From positions 33,705,504 through 33,769,503 of the forward strand of contig JAOANR010000009.1 in NCBI GenBank assembly GCA_030278955.1: 64,000 nt of DNA, given 5' to 3'. Of the stretch, positions 9,274 through 20,973 are shown piece after piece. The stretch is from Hygrophila difformis. Its lineage: Eukaryota; Streptophyta; Magnoliopsida; Lamiales; Acanthaceae. The notes under the pieces were generated by a model. The model worked only from the letters and a program-made list of their open reading frames with translations, was not told the DNA's origin and searched no databases. Numbering within the stretch: position 1 is the stretch's first letter; every line of letters begins with the position of its first letter. The translations under genes were made by a program, and so were the position numbers.

Positions 9274-12033
9274 ATGGCTTCAAGGAACACCTCCAAGAGC
9301 AACTCTTCAACATCCGGTGCCGCTATGCCCAATGTCACCACAAGGAACATGAAGAAAGCAATGGAGGCCGCCGATGCTGCGCGCGGAAAAGAAGTTGATG
9401 CGGATATGCCGCTGCTGGAAGAAGGAAACGACCATAGATCGGGATCTTCCACGCCGTTGTCAAGCCCGCGGGGAGATCAAGAAGAAACATCCGCCCTGCG
9501 TCATGCTGCGGCAATGACAACCCAAGCCAGCACTCTTGAAGAGCAAATGGCCAACCTGACAAAGATCGTGGAAATGCTTGTGAAGAGATCCGAGTTGCAA
9601 GATGCACGTATGGAGCAAATGATGAACAGACTGGATGGCTCTAACGGCGGCCAAGCGGTGAACAAGCCCGTAGAGATCCGCGACGATGGAGAGACTTCCC
9701 GGCAAGGCGCTTCGGCAAAAGGAAAAGCAACCGCTGACGTCCAAGTCACTCCTGACGGCTTCATCTCGGCTGATCAACTAAAAGAGTTCATCACGAGAAC
9801 GCTGAAGGAAGAGGTCTCGGCAGGATCAAAATCCTCCTTGACGTATCTCAAGCCATACAGCGCCCGCATCGACTCATTGAGGATGCCAGCAGGCTATCAA
9901 CCGCCCAAGTTCCAACAGTTCGACGGCAAAGGGAATCCCAAGCAACATATCGCCCATTTCGTAGAGACATGCAACGAAGCGGGTACGTTTGGAGATCACC
10001 TCGTCAAACAGTTCATTCGTTCACTAAAGGGGAATGCGTTCGAATGGTATACCGACTTGGAACACGGCAGCATCGACAGTTGGGATCAACTTGAGCAAGA
10101 ATTTCTGAACCGTTTTTACAGCACACGGCGTACCGTCAGCATGATAGAATTGATGAACACGCAACAATCAAAGGGCGAGCCGGTGATCGACTACATCAAC
10201 CGCTGGAGAAGCCTGAGCCTCAACTGCAAGGATCGCTTGTCTGAGACGTCGGCGATTGAGATGTGCATCCAAGGCATGCAATGGGGCCTACGATACATCC
10301 TGCAAGGCATTCGTCCCCGGACATTCGAGGGGCTTGCAACTCGTGCTCACGACATGGAGCTAAGTTTGGCGTCAAGTGGAGCATATGGTCCGCCCGTTCA
10401 ACAAACTCGTGCAAACAATCGAGTCGAATGGGAGAAGAGAGGTGAACCACCGTCAAAGCCGCCAACAAAGGATGCGATTGCAACAAACGCCAGTTTCGTG
10501 AAGGTACGTGGGAAGGAGCCGGTGACAAGCGACAGGCCAAAGCCACCACAAGCTCAACGTCAAAGGTCGTCGTTGGAAGATAGACGGGCCAAGACATACC
10601 CATTCCTTGACTCCGACTTACCGGGCATCTTCGATGACTTGATGAAAGAAGACCTCATCGAGCTACCAAGGATGAAACGTCCCGAGCAAGCGGGGATGAC
10701 CAACGACCCACTATACTGCAAGTACCACCGTCTAGTGAGCCACGCGATCCAAGACTGTTTCGTTTTCAAAGACAAAGTCATGGATCTCGTCAAACAAGGC
10801 AAAATCACCTTGGCAGACGAAGCAGAGACGGCCAACACTATTCCCTTCCAAGTTGGCTCAATCGAAATTAAAGCTCCCGACAAGTCTACAACTTGCAACA
10901 CCGTCTTCGAAGTTGGGAGCACGTCGAAGCAAGACCACACCAAACAAGTTGTGGATCATTCGCATCTCAACGAATGCATGCTTTCCATCACGTTCAATGA
11001 CGACGACATGCCGATGGAGCTGGAAAATTTGAAGGCTCATAACCGACCATTGTTCGTCGTTGGATACGTGGACAACAAGCGAGTAAACCGCGTCTTGATA
11101 GATGGAGGTTCTGCCGCCAACATCATGCCACTTCACACCCTGAAGGAATTGGGCATCTCAGAGGAAGAACTATCCAATAGCAAAATATTGATACAAGGCT
11201 TCAACCAAGGGGGGCAAAAATCCCTTGGTGCAATCCGAGTCCGGCTGCAAATTGATGACATGGCTGCAAGCACGTACTTCCACGTCATTGACGCAAAGAC
11301 ATCATACAACATGCTTCTTGGACGGACATGGATCCACGAGAACGGCGTCGTCCCTTCAACATGGCACCAATGCTTCAAGTACGTGCACAACGGCGTCGTC
11401 AAAAAGGTTATCGCCGATGACAAACCATTTGCGGTGGCCGAGTCTTATTATGGGGATGCTAAGTACTACCTTGAGGCGTCCAAAGCTAAGACATCTTCAT
11501 CGGAAGAGGAAGGACGTAAAGAGAGTCAACCAACCCGCAAAGACAAAGGAAAATCCATCTTGGAAGAAGCATTCGAGGGACTTACACTCCCGCTAACGCC
11601 CATTGATCCCGGCACATCGCAGAAAGTGGTGAAGATTCAACTCAAGGTCAGTGAGGCACGTCGACTGAAAAATGACAAAGAATTCGGTCTGAAGGCATTC
11701 AAGTTGCTCACCAAGTCTGGCTTCAACCCAAATGAGCCATCGCTGTTGGGAAAGCTCCCGGACAACAATCAGAGAAAAGATAATCGGAGTGGCCTTGGGT
11801 ATGTTGCGGAATTCGTCACGGCACCCCAAGCATCGAAGGCGCTCATATTCGTCAAAGCTGAACAAACAGTGAAGGCACCGGTTCGTATCGTCATAAAACG
11901 AGCTACGTCCAATTACATCACTGAAGAAGCAAATCAAATAGATGGCAACCCAAAGGATCAACCAGCACGAAAATCGGTGTTTGATCGTATCGGTAGCCCA
12001 TCAAAAGAGGAGCAAAAAAAGAAGCGTCCATGA
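9274..12033 (+). CDS. Gag-protease polyprotein, copy A1 (919 aa)
   Basis: This is the particle protein with a retroviral-type aspartic protease. I chose the ATG at 9274 ([10 protein letters not shown]) over an upstream in-frame ATG at 9112 because that one lies inside the LTR and would read through the primer site. A coiled-coil-like stretch lies at about residues 85-125 ([16 protein letters not shown]). The gag domain is at about 205-370 ([31 protein letters not shown]). A zinc-knuckle-like C-K-Y-H...H...C motif lies near 485-500. The protease is at 600-710 with DGGS at 610-613 in place of the usual DTG or DSG, followed by a LLGRTW block. The frame ends just after a first SVFDRIG motif, and pol continues in the +1 frame. 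Confidence 0.9.
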   Translation: MASRNTSKSNSSTSGAAMPNVTTRNMKKAMEAADAARGKEVDADMPLLEEGNDHRSGSSTPLSSPRGDQEETSALRHAAAMTTQASTLEEQMANLTKIVEMLVKRSELQDARMEQMMNRLDGSNGGQAVNKPVEIRDDGETSRQGASAKGKATADVQVTPDGFISADQLKEFITRTLKEEVSAGSKSSLTYLKPYSARIDSLRMPAGYQPPKFQQFDGKGNPKQHIAHFVETCNEAGTFGDHLVKQFIRSLKGNAFEWYTDLEHGSIDSWDQLEQEFLNRFYSTRRTVSMIELMNTQQSKGEPVIDYINRWRSLSLNCKDRLSETSAIEMCIQGMQWGLRYILQGIRPRTFEGLATRAHDMELSLASSGAYGPPVQQTRANNRVEWEKRGEPPSKPPTKDAIATNASFVKVRGKEPVTSDRPKPPQAQRQRSSLEDRRAKTYPFLDSDLPGIFDDLMKEDLIELPRMKRPEQAGMTNDPLYCKYHRLVSHAIQDCFVFKDKVMDLVKQGKITLADEAETANTIPFQVGSIEIKAPDKSTTCNTVFEVGSTSKQDHTKQVVDHSHLNECMLSITFNDDDMPMELENLKAHNRPLFVVGYVDNKRVNRVLIDGGSAANIMPLHTLKELGISEEELSNSKILIQGFNQGGQKSLGAIRVRLQIDDMAASTYFHVIDAKTSYNMLLGRTWIHENGVVPSTWHQCFKYVHNGVVKKVIADDKPFAVAESYYGDAKYYLEASKAKTSSSEEEGRKESQPTRKDKGKSILEEAFEGLTLPLTPIDPGTSQKVVKIQLKVSEARRLKNDKEFGLKAFKLLTKSGFNPNEPSLLGKLPDNNQRKDNRSGLGYVAEFVTAPQASKALIFVKAEQTVKAPVRIVIKRATSNYITEEANQIDGNPKDQPARKSVFDRIGSPSKEEQKKKRP

Positions 12034-12577
12034 TAGACTTGGCTCAACGGAGACAGCCGAATGCAAAGAATCCGTCTTCCGCCGGCTTGGAGAAAACGAA
12101 GAAGTGAAGCCAAGTGTTTTCGATAGACTTGGGGCTGTTGCCAAAGAAGACTCTGCAAAATCCGTCTTCAAAAGGCTAGGTTCTACAAAACGCCAATTGC
12201 AAAACAAAGCATCGGCTAGCAAGGAGCGGTCTCCAGTGAAGCAAGGAATATTGGACGACCCAAATTACGGCAATGATGTGAGGAGCATAGTACCGTCCCG
12301 CATGAAACATCAAGTTGAATGGTCCGTCTCATCCGACGAATGGCTAAAGCTCAAGAAACGGACCACCATCTTCACAAAGCATGACAAAGATGACCAAGCT
12401 GACGGAGTTGAGTCCATCAATCATATCACTGGTGGACATGATGAGCCAAATGAAGAAGACGCCAACGCAGCGCCGACGCAACTTGAAGAAGAAATCAAGG
12501 TCACTGTGGATGAAATGCGTGAAGTAAACTTAGGCGATGAGAAAGAACCCCGCCCAACGTTATCAGCACCCTACTGA
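11942..12577 (+). pseudogene. Pol linker with SVFxRLG repeats, +1 frame, copy A1
   Basis: Past the gag-protease stop the coding signal continues in the +1 frame. Four more copies of a peptide of the form SV[FH]xRLG follow the one that ends the previous frame, spaced by 15-20 residues. An acidic tail (NEEDANAAPTQLEEE) leads toward RT. All three family-A copies carry the same offset next to an A7 run at about 12013-12019, so it predates their amplification. It could be a fixed 1-bp change or a +1 recoding site, and I favour a fixed change because downstream pol is already defective. Confidence 0.7.
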
Positions 12578-12690
12578 AGCGGAGAAGTACGTGACGCTCC
12601 TCCAAGAGTTCAAAGCCGTCTTCATATGGCCCCACGAAGGAATGCCCAAGCTGGACCCCAAGATAGTCGTCCATCGTCTCGCAGTCTTTC
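12560..12690 (+). pseudogene. RT N-terminal stub, copy A1
   Basis: A further frame change near 12560 leads to TEAEKYVTLLQEFKAVF, MPKLDP and VVHRLAV, the conserved segment just before the Ty3/gypsy RT fingers. Homology stops abruptly at about 12690, and the rest of RT and RNase H is absent. Confidence 0.75.
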
Positions 12691-12945
12691 AAATCTTCAA
12701 GTTTCCAAACTTTTCAAGAGGATCAAGCTCAAAAGCCCCTCATGAAGCCTTCAAAACGCTATTTAAAGCAGCTGCAAGTGCCAAATCCCTCAAGAGGATC
12801 AAGCTCAAACTCCTTCCTGAGGTCCTTCAAATCTTTAAGTCGCCAAGCCTTCAAAAGGATCAAGCTCAAAAGCCCCTCTCGAAATTCTTCAAAAGTTTAT
12901 ACCTTCAATAGGATTAAGCACAAAAGCCCCTATTGAAGTATGGAA
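12691..12945 (+). repeat. Degenerate ~60-bp tandem repeats replacing RT
   Basis: About four units built around AGGATCAAGCTCAAAAGC and a CTTCAAA word fill the position where RT should be. The same units recur at 14450-14560. They do not encode a recognisable protein. Confidence 0.75.
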
Positions 12946-13110
12946 ATGCATTCTTTGAGAGTCAAATCACCTCCAAAGATGTCGAAAGATCATCTCAAAG
13001 TTCTTCATGGTCCATATCAAACGTGTCTTGCGCGGATCTTCATCAAAGTGAGGCCATTCACCAACCTCCTGAGCCGTTGCATCCAACTGTGGCATCATGA
13101 CCGTTTGACG

Positions 13111-13965
13111 CATGGGAATGGACATTGCCGGACCAATGCCAAAGTCTTCCGGGGGCGTGTCTACATCCTTGCCGTAACCGACTACTTCTCCAAGTGCGCT
13201 GAAGTTGCACCCCTTAGAGAAGTCAAAGGGGAACATGATGCAAGTTTCATATGAATCAACATCATCCACCGTTATGGCGTCCCGCGTTACATCATGACAG
13301 ACAACGGACGATCATTTGTCAACAGCACCATCACCAAGTTGTGTGAGAAGTTTGGATTTACTCAGCGAAAGAGTTCTGCATATTACCCGCCGACAAATGG
13401 ACTGGCGGAGGCCTTCAACAAAACCTTATGCGGTTTATTGAAGAAATTTGTCTCCAAGTCAAAACGAGACTGGCATGAAAGAATCAATGAAGCTCTGTGG
13501 GCATATCGCACAACCTTTCGCACACCCACCAAGGCAACGCCATACTCGTTGGTCTATGGAGTGGAAGCTGTGTTGCCGCTGGAAACGCAAATCCCGTCGT
13601 TAAGAGTCGCCATCCAAGAAGGACTCACTGAAGAAGACAACGCCCGACTGCGTTTGGAAGAATTAGAAGCCCTTGATGAAAGAAGGCTCGAAGCACAACA
13701 AAGATTGGAATGCTACCAATCTCGTTTGTCCAAGTTCTACAACAAAAAGGTCAAGGCGCGGTCGTTTCAAGTCGGAGATCTTGTCCTTGCCATCCGGAGA
13801 CCCATTGTCATCAACTACCGCAGTGGGAACAAGTTCACCTCCAAATGGGATGGACCATATGTCATCGCGGAAGTCTTCACAAACGGAGCCTACATGATGA
13901 TTGATAACGATGGAGTGAGCATCGGACCGATAAATGGGCGGTTCTTGAAGAAGTTCTACGCTTGA
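13111..13965 (+). pseudogene. Integrase core and C-terminal domain, broken, copy A1
   Basis: This would insert element cDNA. The first catalytic Asp is the GAC at 13121-13123 in one frame. A frameshift near 13158 moves the reading to RVYILAVTDYFSK. TGA at 13252-13254 replaces a sense codon. The second Asp is in MTDNGRSF (13300-13302) and the Glu in LAEAFNK (13408-13410), giving D-x35-E spacing. The C-terminal part (FQVGDLVLAIRRP, KWDGPYVI) resembles the gypsy integrase tail. One frameshift and one stop make it inactive as read. Confidence 0.88.
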
Positions 13966-14095
13966 AGAATGGACAAGGAAAATGCTCCTTGACGCACGAG
14001 CCTAAACTGCACGTCACAAAACAAAAATGCAAAAAAAAAAATGTAATACTCCTGGCCCGCAAGAGTATAAACTGTGTACGGCTCAAAATAAACAA

Positions 14096-14160
14096 ATTCA
14101 ATTTGTTTTGAACTACGTAATGGCTTGATCCCTTCACAGGGTACGTAGGCAACTTGGATA
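14096..14160 (+). other. Conserved 3' untranslated motif, first copy
   Basis: TTGAACTACG, then TGGCTTGATCCC and GGTACGTAGGCAACTTGG, form a motif seen after pol in many plant Ty3/gypsy elements. A second version lies at 14934-14985. Its function is unknown. Confidence 0.55.
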
Positions 14161-14203
14161 TCGAAATTCTAAGTTCAGTCATGGCAAAAAAAATAAATAA
14201 ATT

Positions 14204-14425
14204 AAGTAATTGGGTTAATTAAATTTAATCCTTTACTTGAAAAAAATTGAGTAATTAGTCAATAAAGTTGATCCATTACTTTAAAAATTTTGAGTAATTG
14301 GGTTAATTAAATTGATCAATTACTTGACAAAAAATGAAGTAGTTGGATTACTTATATCGATCCATTACTTGACAAAAAATTAAGTAAATGGGTTAATTAA
14401 ATTTGATCCATTACTTAAGAAAAAA
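14204..14425 (+). repeat. ~45-bp AT-rich minisatellite (5 units)
   Basis: Five degenerate units have the pattern AGTAATTGGGTTAATTAAAT, then GATCCATTACTTGA and an A-run. It is non-coding and sits between integrase and the duplicated 3' segment. Confidence 0.8.
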
Positions 14426-14439
14426 ATTTCAGAAGAAAT

Positions 14440-15000
14440 AAGTGTCAAAGTCCTTCTGAATGTTCAAGCTTTTATGAGGATCAAGTCAAAAGTCCTTCAA
14501 ATCTTCAAGTCTCTAAAGCTTCACGAGGATCAAGCCCAAAAGCTCCTGTTGAAGCAAGGAAATGTGTTTTTGGAGGACCAAATCAGCTTCAAGAATACCA
14601 ATAATCCATCTCGAAGTCTTCATGGTTTGCGTCAAGTGCATATCACGTGGATCTTCATCAAATTGAGGCCCTTGACACAAAATTTCAAGGCAACACGCCG
14701 AAGACATAATTCTGGAGACCAAACGCATCTTCAACACAGTCCAATTGTCCAACGGGAGCTGACTGGGGGCAATGGTCTAAAGTTCATGCGACGAACCATC
14801 AACATAGAAGGTGGTTGACATGATCGTTGCAAAGTCTTGAAAAAAATTCAAGGAAAATTTTTCTTGATGCACGAGCTTAAGCTGCATGTTACTCTCCAAG
14901 AGTATTTAAAAAAAATGTGACGTAAAAGATCACTTGAACTACGATGTGGCTCGATTCCCAAAAAAGATACGTAGGCAACTTGGCCAAATTCCAAGTACAG
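14440..15000 (+). repeat. Second, diverged copy of the 12.8-14.16 kb segment
   Basis: The order GGATCAAGC...CAAAAG repeat, then CTTCATGGT, CGTGTC/CACGTGGATCTTCATCAAA, GAGGCCATT/GAGGCCCTT and finally the TACGTAGGCAACTTGG motif parallels 12840-13060 and 14096-14160 but lacks integrase. This points to an internal duplication followed by deletion. Confidence 0.65.
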
Positions 15001-15790
15001 CGCAAATTCCATCAAAATTTAATATCCCAAAGTTTCCAAAGGTGGTCTTCTTCGTCAACATGTGTTCTATGCAAGATATTCAAGATTGAAAAAAAAAACA
15101 GTAAGGCAAAGAGTGAAGACGAAAACAAAAGTAGTCTTCATTACATCAAAGTTTTGATTACAAATACACCGGAGGATTACAAGCCATCAATGGAAAATAT
15201 TAAAACAACAAAGGAATTCAAGCACGCCCGCTACAATAAAAACTTGTTGACAGTTGCTTCTTTGTGGTGCTTCCCATAGTCCACCAACATGGCAACAGCT
15301 TCAAGTTGATCATCCAAATAATTTTCAAGTTGATGCCAATGATGCCACTGCAAAAAAAAAGGAGGGATTATTTCCTTGAAGAGAAAAAAAAAAGGAAAAA
15401 ATACATTTGCAAGATAAATGCAATGTTATTTTTTAATGACATGAAAAAATATTGCAAGATGAATGCAATAAATAAAAAAAAATGCATGTCAATTTTGGGA
15501 ATTAATTTTAAGTTCTTTTTAAATTTTTTGGACTTAAAGTTAAATTTCCACAAAATCAAAATTTGGGCACTTCAAAAGATGAATATTTTACATGTAGACA
15601 AAAATACATGTTAAATATTAATTTTAAGTTCATTAATAAATTTTGGACTTAAGATTAAATGTTTGGGACCTATCCTCAAATACCAAATATGTTGGGGTTA
15701 AAAATCAGGTCTTCCAAAAAGCCTAGGGATTCGATTTCAGTTTCCTAAAAAAAAGGGCTCAAATTCTACAACTTTAAAATTAGGGGACTA
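15001..15790. other. AT-rich, A-run-rich internal DNA of A1
   Basis: This has low complexity with many A runs, and no coding or structural feature that I can support. Confidence 0.6.
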
Positions 15791-16830
15791 AATGGCAATA
15801 TGGGAAAACTTATTCCTTTCTTCCCCAAAACAGTATGCGCAGCCCCAAATGGAAGAGAGAGAAAAAAAAAAACGCAGCCCTCCCAACCAATTCTCTCCTT
15901 CCTCGAGCGAGCAGCAAGGCCTCGGCGGCATCGGCTCTCTCTCCGGCTATGACAGCGGCAGAGGCGGCGACGTCTCCTCCTCCCGGCGGCAGCGATGGCG
16001 CGGGCTCCCTCTTCCTCATCCTCCTCCTCCGGTGGCTCGAACGGGCAGCGGCAAGGACCGGCAGCGAAGCAACAGAGCGGCGGCGACGGTCCCCATCCAG
16101 CAGCCCCCTCCTCGCGACATCAGGCGCTTCCACCTCCGGCGACGCGAGCTGCTTCTCCATCGGGCAGCAACAACGGCGCAAGCAGCGGCAGCGTGGACCG
16201 AACAACGAGCTGCGGGCAAGCGGCGACATCGGGCTCTCTATTCCGGCTTCCTCCATTGCAGCGACTTCCCTCTGGCGATCCAGAGGCGCGACGGCAGGAG
16301 TAGAGCGACAGCGGCAGCCTCCCTCTCCCTCCCTGCGTGATTCCGACCGGCGGCAACGGCATCTGTAGGGGCCGAACGGCGGCAGCCTCCCTGAGCGATT
16401 TGGAGCACTGATGACGGGCTTCGGTAGCGCGGGTAGCAGCGGCGGCATCGCCGGTGGCTCGAGCAGCAGCGCGGCGGCCTTCTCCATGTGCAGACTCCAG
16501 CGACGGCAATAGAAAGACGGAGGCAGCGGGCGGCCTTCTCCTTTGCGACAAAGCATCAACAGCGAGAAACAATGGCAGCGATGGTGTGTTCCTTGCGCGG
16601 GCACGGCGATGGCAGCAAGCGCTGCACCCTCCGCCAGATTCCGACGCGGCTGACGGGTCTTCGTCTTCAAGCTTTCATCTTTAAAGTGCTCCAGCGGCTG
16701 CTTTACATCCATGTGTGGCGACGATGGAGCGGTCCGGCGGTGTCTTCAAACAGCGGCGGCTCTCCCTCCTGTCGGTGACAACTTCAGACTGCTGCATTCA
16801 AAGGGAATATATAAGCGGAAAAGCCTTCAA
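15791..16830. other. GC-rich block of A1 with antisense open frame
   Basis: A sharply GC-rich kilobase full of GGC/CGG/GCA triplets lies in otherwise AT-rich DNA. On the minus strand 15810-16712 is open for 300 codons (Met at 16712). Several Tat-lineage elements carry an antisense ORF between pol and the 3' LTR, so this position is suggestive. Equally long frames exist on the plus strand because stop codons are rare at this composition. The predicted protein is low in complexity (Arg/Ala/Pro/Ser) with no domain that I recognise. Confidence 0.45.
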
Positions 16831-17228
16831 ATAGGATGAGTAATTCCAGGGATTCGTTTTGGTAATTTGATTTGATATGAAAGGTCACACATAAATAATA
16901 CATAATCCTACGCATATCAATTTGATGGTTGATACAATTACGAATGGTGAAGATTTGAACCGTTTAAAATTCAACGTGAGATCTGTGCAGTGTGCGAAGA
17001 AAGGAAGTTTTATTCAAGATTTGGGAAATTTGATAAATATTCAATCTCTACTCTAAAAAAAATATATATATTTGATTTGATCCGGTCATAGGACTTTTCG
17101 GTTGAGTTGTAGCACTTTGCAGCAAAGCCATTTCTTATCTTGTTTGACACGGGCAAGCAGAAAAGGAAAAAAAAAAATTTCGAGACTTGTTCACGTCTCA
17201 AATATTTTATTTCGCCCTAAACAAGTCT
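16831..17228. other. Non-coding 3' leader of A1
   Basis: This is moderately AT-rich sequence before the polypurine tract, with no feature recognised. Confidence 0.5.
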
Positions 17229-17240
17229 CGAGGGGGCATC
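17229..17240 (+). other. Family A polypurine tract
   Basis: CGAGGGGGCATC directly abuts the LTR at 17241, where plus-strand synthesis would be primed. Confidence 0.75.
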
Positions 17241-18147
17241 TGTAAACACGTGAAATTTATTCGCCACTAAAAATGCGACACGTGCAAATTTAAATATTAA
17301 TTTAATTAATTTTAGGCATTTTAAATAAATTAAATGCTTAAAATAATTATTAATATTTATTGGGTCATTTGGATCTATCAAGCCAAATTGATTTAATTAT
17401 ATTGGGCCAATGTTGACAAGTCCAAATGAAAGACCCACAAGCCCCATGGCCAATGGATACTTGAAGCAGGCCAGCCCATGAAAATTAATCGATGTGGATA
17501 AGTCCAAATGAAAGACCCACAAGGTTATGATCCAATGGATACTTGAAGCAGACCAGTCCATGGAAATCAGTCAATGTGAACAAGCCCAGATGAAAGGCCC
17601 ACATGACCCGATAAAAAGGTGGATTGGACCAACCCATCGATTGGCCCATCTTCACAAACCCTAGGGTTTTCCCTCTATAAATAGAGGCACCCTGTCACAC
17701 ATTAGGAAGAGGTCTCCATACACTACTCACTCTCAAGACTCGTATACTTGAGATTCTACAGCAACAAAACGCTGCAGAAATATTAAAGAGGCGAAGAAGA
17801 ATCAAATACACTTCTACAACCTCTAAACAGTCATACTCTGAGACTCATACACTCAGACACATAGAGAGACGACTCATATACGTCTACTCATTCTCAAGAC
17901 TCATACACTTGAGATCCTACAGCAACAAAACGCTGTAGAAATTCCGAGAAGCCGGAGAAGAAGCATAAAAGCATCTCGACGTCTTCAAAGTTGGAGGAAT
18001 CAAAGGAGTACCAGAAGTCGAACCCATATAGTTTGATTTTCTACATGTTCTTTGATATTTAAATTTCTCTGTAATTGTAGACATTTCTATTGTGAAATTA
18101 ATAAAATTATTTGCAGTTTCTGTCTACGCATTTTTTTGCACCTTACA
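17241..18147 (+). repeat. Family A LTR, copy A2
   Basis: It has the same 907 bp as the LTR at 8301 with two differences (near positions 60 and 100 of the LTR). It serves as 3' LTR of A1 and as 5' LTR of the truncated copy A2. Its TATAAATA box is at 17676-17683. Confidence 0.95.
17676..17683 (+). promoter_or_regulatory. TATA box of LTR A2
   Basis: This TATAAATA is in the same context as in LTR A1. It is positioned to transcribe copy A2 and, by read-through, copy A3. Confidence 0.7.
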
Positions 18148-18213
18148 GATTTTGGCACGCCCAGTGGGACACTTCTGCCTTTCATCTCCTCCAGACGTCG
18201 TCAACGAAATCCA

Positions 18214-20973
18214 ATGGCTTCAAGGAACACCTCCAAGAGCAACTCTTCAACATCCGGTGCCGCTATGCCCAATGTCACCACAAGGAACATGAAGAAAGCA
18301 ATGGAGGCCGCCGATGCTGCGCGCGGAAAAGAAGTTGATGCGGATATGCCGCTGCTGGAAGAAGGAAACGACCATAGATCGGGATCTTCCACGCCGTTGT
18401 CAAGCCCGCGGGGAGATCAAGAAGAAACATCCGCCCTGCGTCATGCTGCGGCAATGACAACCCAAGCCAGCACTCTTGAAGAGCAAATGGCCAACCTGAC
18501 AAAGATCGTGGAAATGCTTGTGAAGAGATCCGAGTTGCAAGATGCACGTATGGAGCAAATGATGAACAGACTGGATGGCTCTAACGGCGGCCAAGCGGTG
18601 AACAAGCCCGTAGAGATCCGCGACGATGGAGAGACTTCCCGGCAAGGCGCTTCGGCAAAAGGAAAAGCAACCGCTGACGTCCAAGTCACTCCTGACGGCT
18701 TCATCTCGGCTGATCAACTAAAAGAGTTCATCACGGGAACGCTGAAGGAAGAGGTCTCGGCAGGATCAAAATCCTCCTTGACGTATCTCAAGCCATACAG
18801 CGCCCGCATCGACTCATTGAGGATGCCAGCAGGCTATCAACCGCCCAAGTTCCAACAGTTCGACGGCAAAGGGAATCCCAAGCAACATATCGCCCATTTC
18901 GTAGAGACATGCAACGAAGCGGGTACGTTTGGAGATCACCTCGTCAAACAGTTCATTCGTTCACTAAAGGGGAATGCGTTCGAATGGTATACCGACTTGG
19001 AACACGGCAGCATCGACAGTTGGGATCAACTTGAGCAAGAATTTCTGAACCGTTTTTACAGCACACGGCGTATCGTCAGCATGATAGAATTGATGAACAC
19101 GCAACAATCAAAGGGCGAGCCGGTGATCGACTACATCAACCGCTGGAGAAGCCTGAGCCTCAACTGCAAGGATCGCTTGTCTGAGACGTCGGCGATTGAG
19201 ATGTGCATCCAAGGCATGCAATGGGGCCTACGATACATCCTGCAAGGCATTCGTCCCCGGACATTCGAGGGGCTTGCAACTCGTGCTCACGACATGGAGC
19301 TAAGTTTGGCGTCAAGTGGAGCATATGGTCCGCCCGTTCAACAAACTCGTGCAAACAATCGAGTCGAATGGGAGAAGAGAGGTGAACCACCGTCAAAGCC
19401 GCCAACAAAGGATGCGATTGCAACAAACGCCAGTTTCGTGAAGGTACGTGGGAAGGAGCCGGTGACAAGCGACAGGCCAAAGCCACCACAAGCTCAACGT
19501 CAAAGGTCGTCGTTGGAAGATAGACGGGCCAAGACATACCCATTCCTTGACTCCGACTTACCGGGCATCTTCGATGACTTGATGAAAGAAGACCTCATCG
19601 AGCTACCAAGGATGAAACGTCCCGAGCAAGCGGGGATGACCAACGACCCACTATACTGCAAGTACCACCGTCTAGTGAGCCACGCGATCCAAGACTGTTT
19701 CGTTTTCAAAGACAAAGTCATGGATCTCGTCAAACAAGGCAAAATCACCTTGGCAGACGAAGCAGAGACGGCCAACACTATTCCCTTCCAAGTTGGCTCA
19801 ATCGAAATTAAAGCTCCCGACAAGTCTACAACTTGCAACACCGTCTTCGAAGTTGGGAGCACGTCGAAGCAAGACCACACCAAACAAGTTGTGGATCATT
19901 TGCATCTCAACGAATGCATGCTTTCCATCACGTTCAATGACGACGACATGCCGATGGAGCTGGAAAATTCGAAGGCTCATAACCGACCATTGTTCGTCGT
20001 TGGATACGTGGACAACAAGCGAGTAAACCGCGTCTTGATAGATGGAGGTTCTGCCGTCAACATCATGCCACTTCACACTCTGAAGGAATTGGGCATCTCA
20101 GAGGAAGAACTATCCAATAGCAAAATATTGATACAAGGCTTCAACCAAGGGGGGCAAAAATCCCTTGGTGCAATCCGAGTCCGGCTGCAAATTGATGACA
20201 TGGCTGCAAGCACGTACTTCCACGTCATTGACGCAAAGACATCATACAACATGCTTCTTGGTCGGACATGGATCCACGAGAACGGCGTCGTCCCTTCAAC
20301 ATGGCACCAATGCTTCAAGTACGTGCACAACGGCGTCGTCAAAAGGGTTATCGCCGATGACAAACCATTTGCGGTGGCCGAGTCTTATTATGGGGATGCT
20401 AAGTACTACCTTGAGGCGTCCAAAGCTAAGACATCTTCATCGGAAGAGGAAGGACGTAAAGAGAGTCAACCAACCCGCGAAGACAAAGGAAAATCCATCT
20501 TGGAAGAAGCATTCGAGGGACTTACACTCCCGCTAACGCCCATTGATCCCGGCACATCGCAGAAAGTGGTGAAGATTCAACTCAAGGTCAGTGAGGCACG
20601 TCGACTGAAAAATGACAAAGAATTCGGTCCGAAGGCATTCAAGTTGCTCACCAAGTCTGGCTTCAACCCAAATGAGCCATCGCTGTTGGGAAAGCTCCCG
20701 GAAAACAATCAGAGAAAAGATAATCGGAGTGGCCTTGGGTATGTTGCGGAATTCGTCACGGCACCCCAAGCATCGAAGGCGCTCATATTCGTCAAAGCTG
20801 AACAAACAGTGAAGGCACCGGTTCGTATCGTCATAAAACGAGCTACGGCCAATTACATCACTGAAGAAGCAAATCAAATAGATGGCAACCCAAAGGATCA
20901 ACCAGCACGAAAATCGGTGTTTGATCGTATCGGTAGCCCATCAAAAGAGGAGCAAAAAAAGAAGCGTCCATGA
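18214..20973 (+). CDS. Gag-protease polyprotein, copy A2 (919 aa)
   Basis: It has the same length and domain layout as the A1 protein: coiled coil at about 85-125, gag domain at about 205-370, CKYH...H...C knuckle near 490, and protease DGGS at 610-613. Against A1 I count twelve nucleotide differences, ten of them changing an amino acid (for example Arg to Gly in ITGTLKEE and Ala to Val next to DGGS). The ATG at 18214 was chosen for the same reason as in A1. It lies directly downstream of LTR A2 and could be expressed from it. Confidence 0.9.
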   Translation: MASRNTSKSNSSTSGAAMPNVTTRNMKKAMEAADAARGKEVDADMPLLEEGNDHRSGSSTPLSSPRGDQEETSALRHAAAMTTQASTLEEQMANLTKIVEMLVKRSELQDARMEQMMNRLDGSNGGQAVNKPVEIRDDGETSRQGASAKGKATADVQVTPDGFISADQLKEFITGTLKEEVSAGSKSSLTYLKPYSARIDSLRMPAGYQPPKFQQFDGKGNPKQHIAHFVETCNEAGTFGDHLVKQFIRSLKGNAFEWYTDLEHGSIDSWDQLEQEFLNRFYSTRRIVSMIELMNTQQSKGEPVIDYINRWRSLSLNCKDRLSETSAIEMCIQGMQWGLRYILQGIRPRTFEGLATRAHDMELSLASSGAYGPPVQQTRANNRVEWEKRGEPPSKPPTKDAIATNASFVKVRGKEPVTSDRPKPPQAQRQRSSLEDRRAKTYPFLDSDLPGIFDDLMKEDLIELPRMKRPEQAGMTNDPLYCKYHRLVSHAIQDCFVFKDKVMDLVKQGKITLADEAETANTIPFQVGSIEIKAPDKSTTCNTVFEVGSTSKQDHTKQVVDHLHLNECMLSITFNDDDMPMELENSKAHNRPLFVVGYVDNKRVNRVLIDGGSAVNIMPLHTLKELGISEEELSNSKILIQGFNQGGQKSLGAIRVRLQIDDMAASTYFHVIDAKTSYNMLLGRTWIHENGVVPSTWHQCFKYVHNGVVKRVIADDKPFAVAESYYGDAKYYLEASKAKTSSSEEEGRKESQPTREDKGKSILEEAFEGLTLPLTPIDPGTSQKVVKIQLKVSEARRLKNDKEFGPKAFKLLTKSGFNPNEPSLLGKLPENNQRKDNRSGLGYVAEFVTAPQASKALIFVKAEQTVKAPVRIVIKRATANYITEEANQIDGNPKDQPARKSVFDRIGSPSKEEQKKKRP

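Larger units (their letters stand above)
8301..18147 (+). mobile_element. Ty3/gypsy family A, unit A1 (LTR-internal-LTR)
   Basis: This is a 9.85-kb unit with 907-bp LTRs differing at two positions, a primer binding site, an open gag-protease frame, a frameshifted pol linker, a replaced RT/RNase H region, a broken integrase, a duplicated 3' segment, a GC-rich block with an antisense frame, and a polypurine tract. Loss of RT makes it non-autonomous. The protease form, the integrase and the long region between integrase and the 3' LTR suggest the Tat-like part of Ty3/gypsy, by inference only. It entered element B after the word CCTGT. No matching CCTGT is found at its right end because further family-A sequence follows instead. 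Confidence 0.92.

Noticed and set aside
10220..10943. 127-codon minus-strand frames inside gag-protease (repeated in A2 and A3)
   Set aside because: They are antisense shadows of the conserved gag frame, with no independent signal.
12001..12033. Classical -1 slippery heptamer A-AAA-AAG at the family-A frame change
   Set aside because: The heptamer is present in the gag frame, but the downstream coding signal is in the +1, not the -1, frame.
15792..16368. Plus-strand frames of about 180 codons in the GC-rich block
   Set aside because: Stops are rare at this GC content, several frames are open at once, and the products are low-complexity with no domain.
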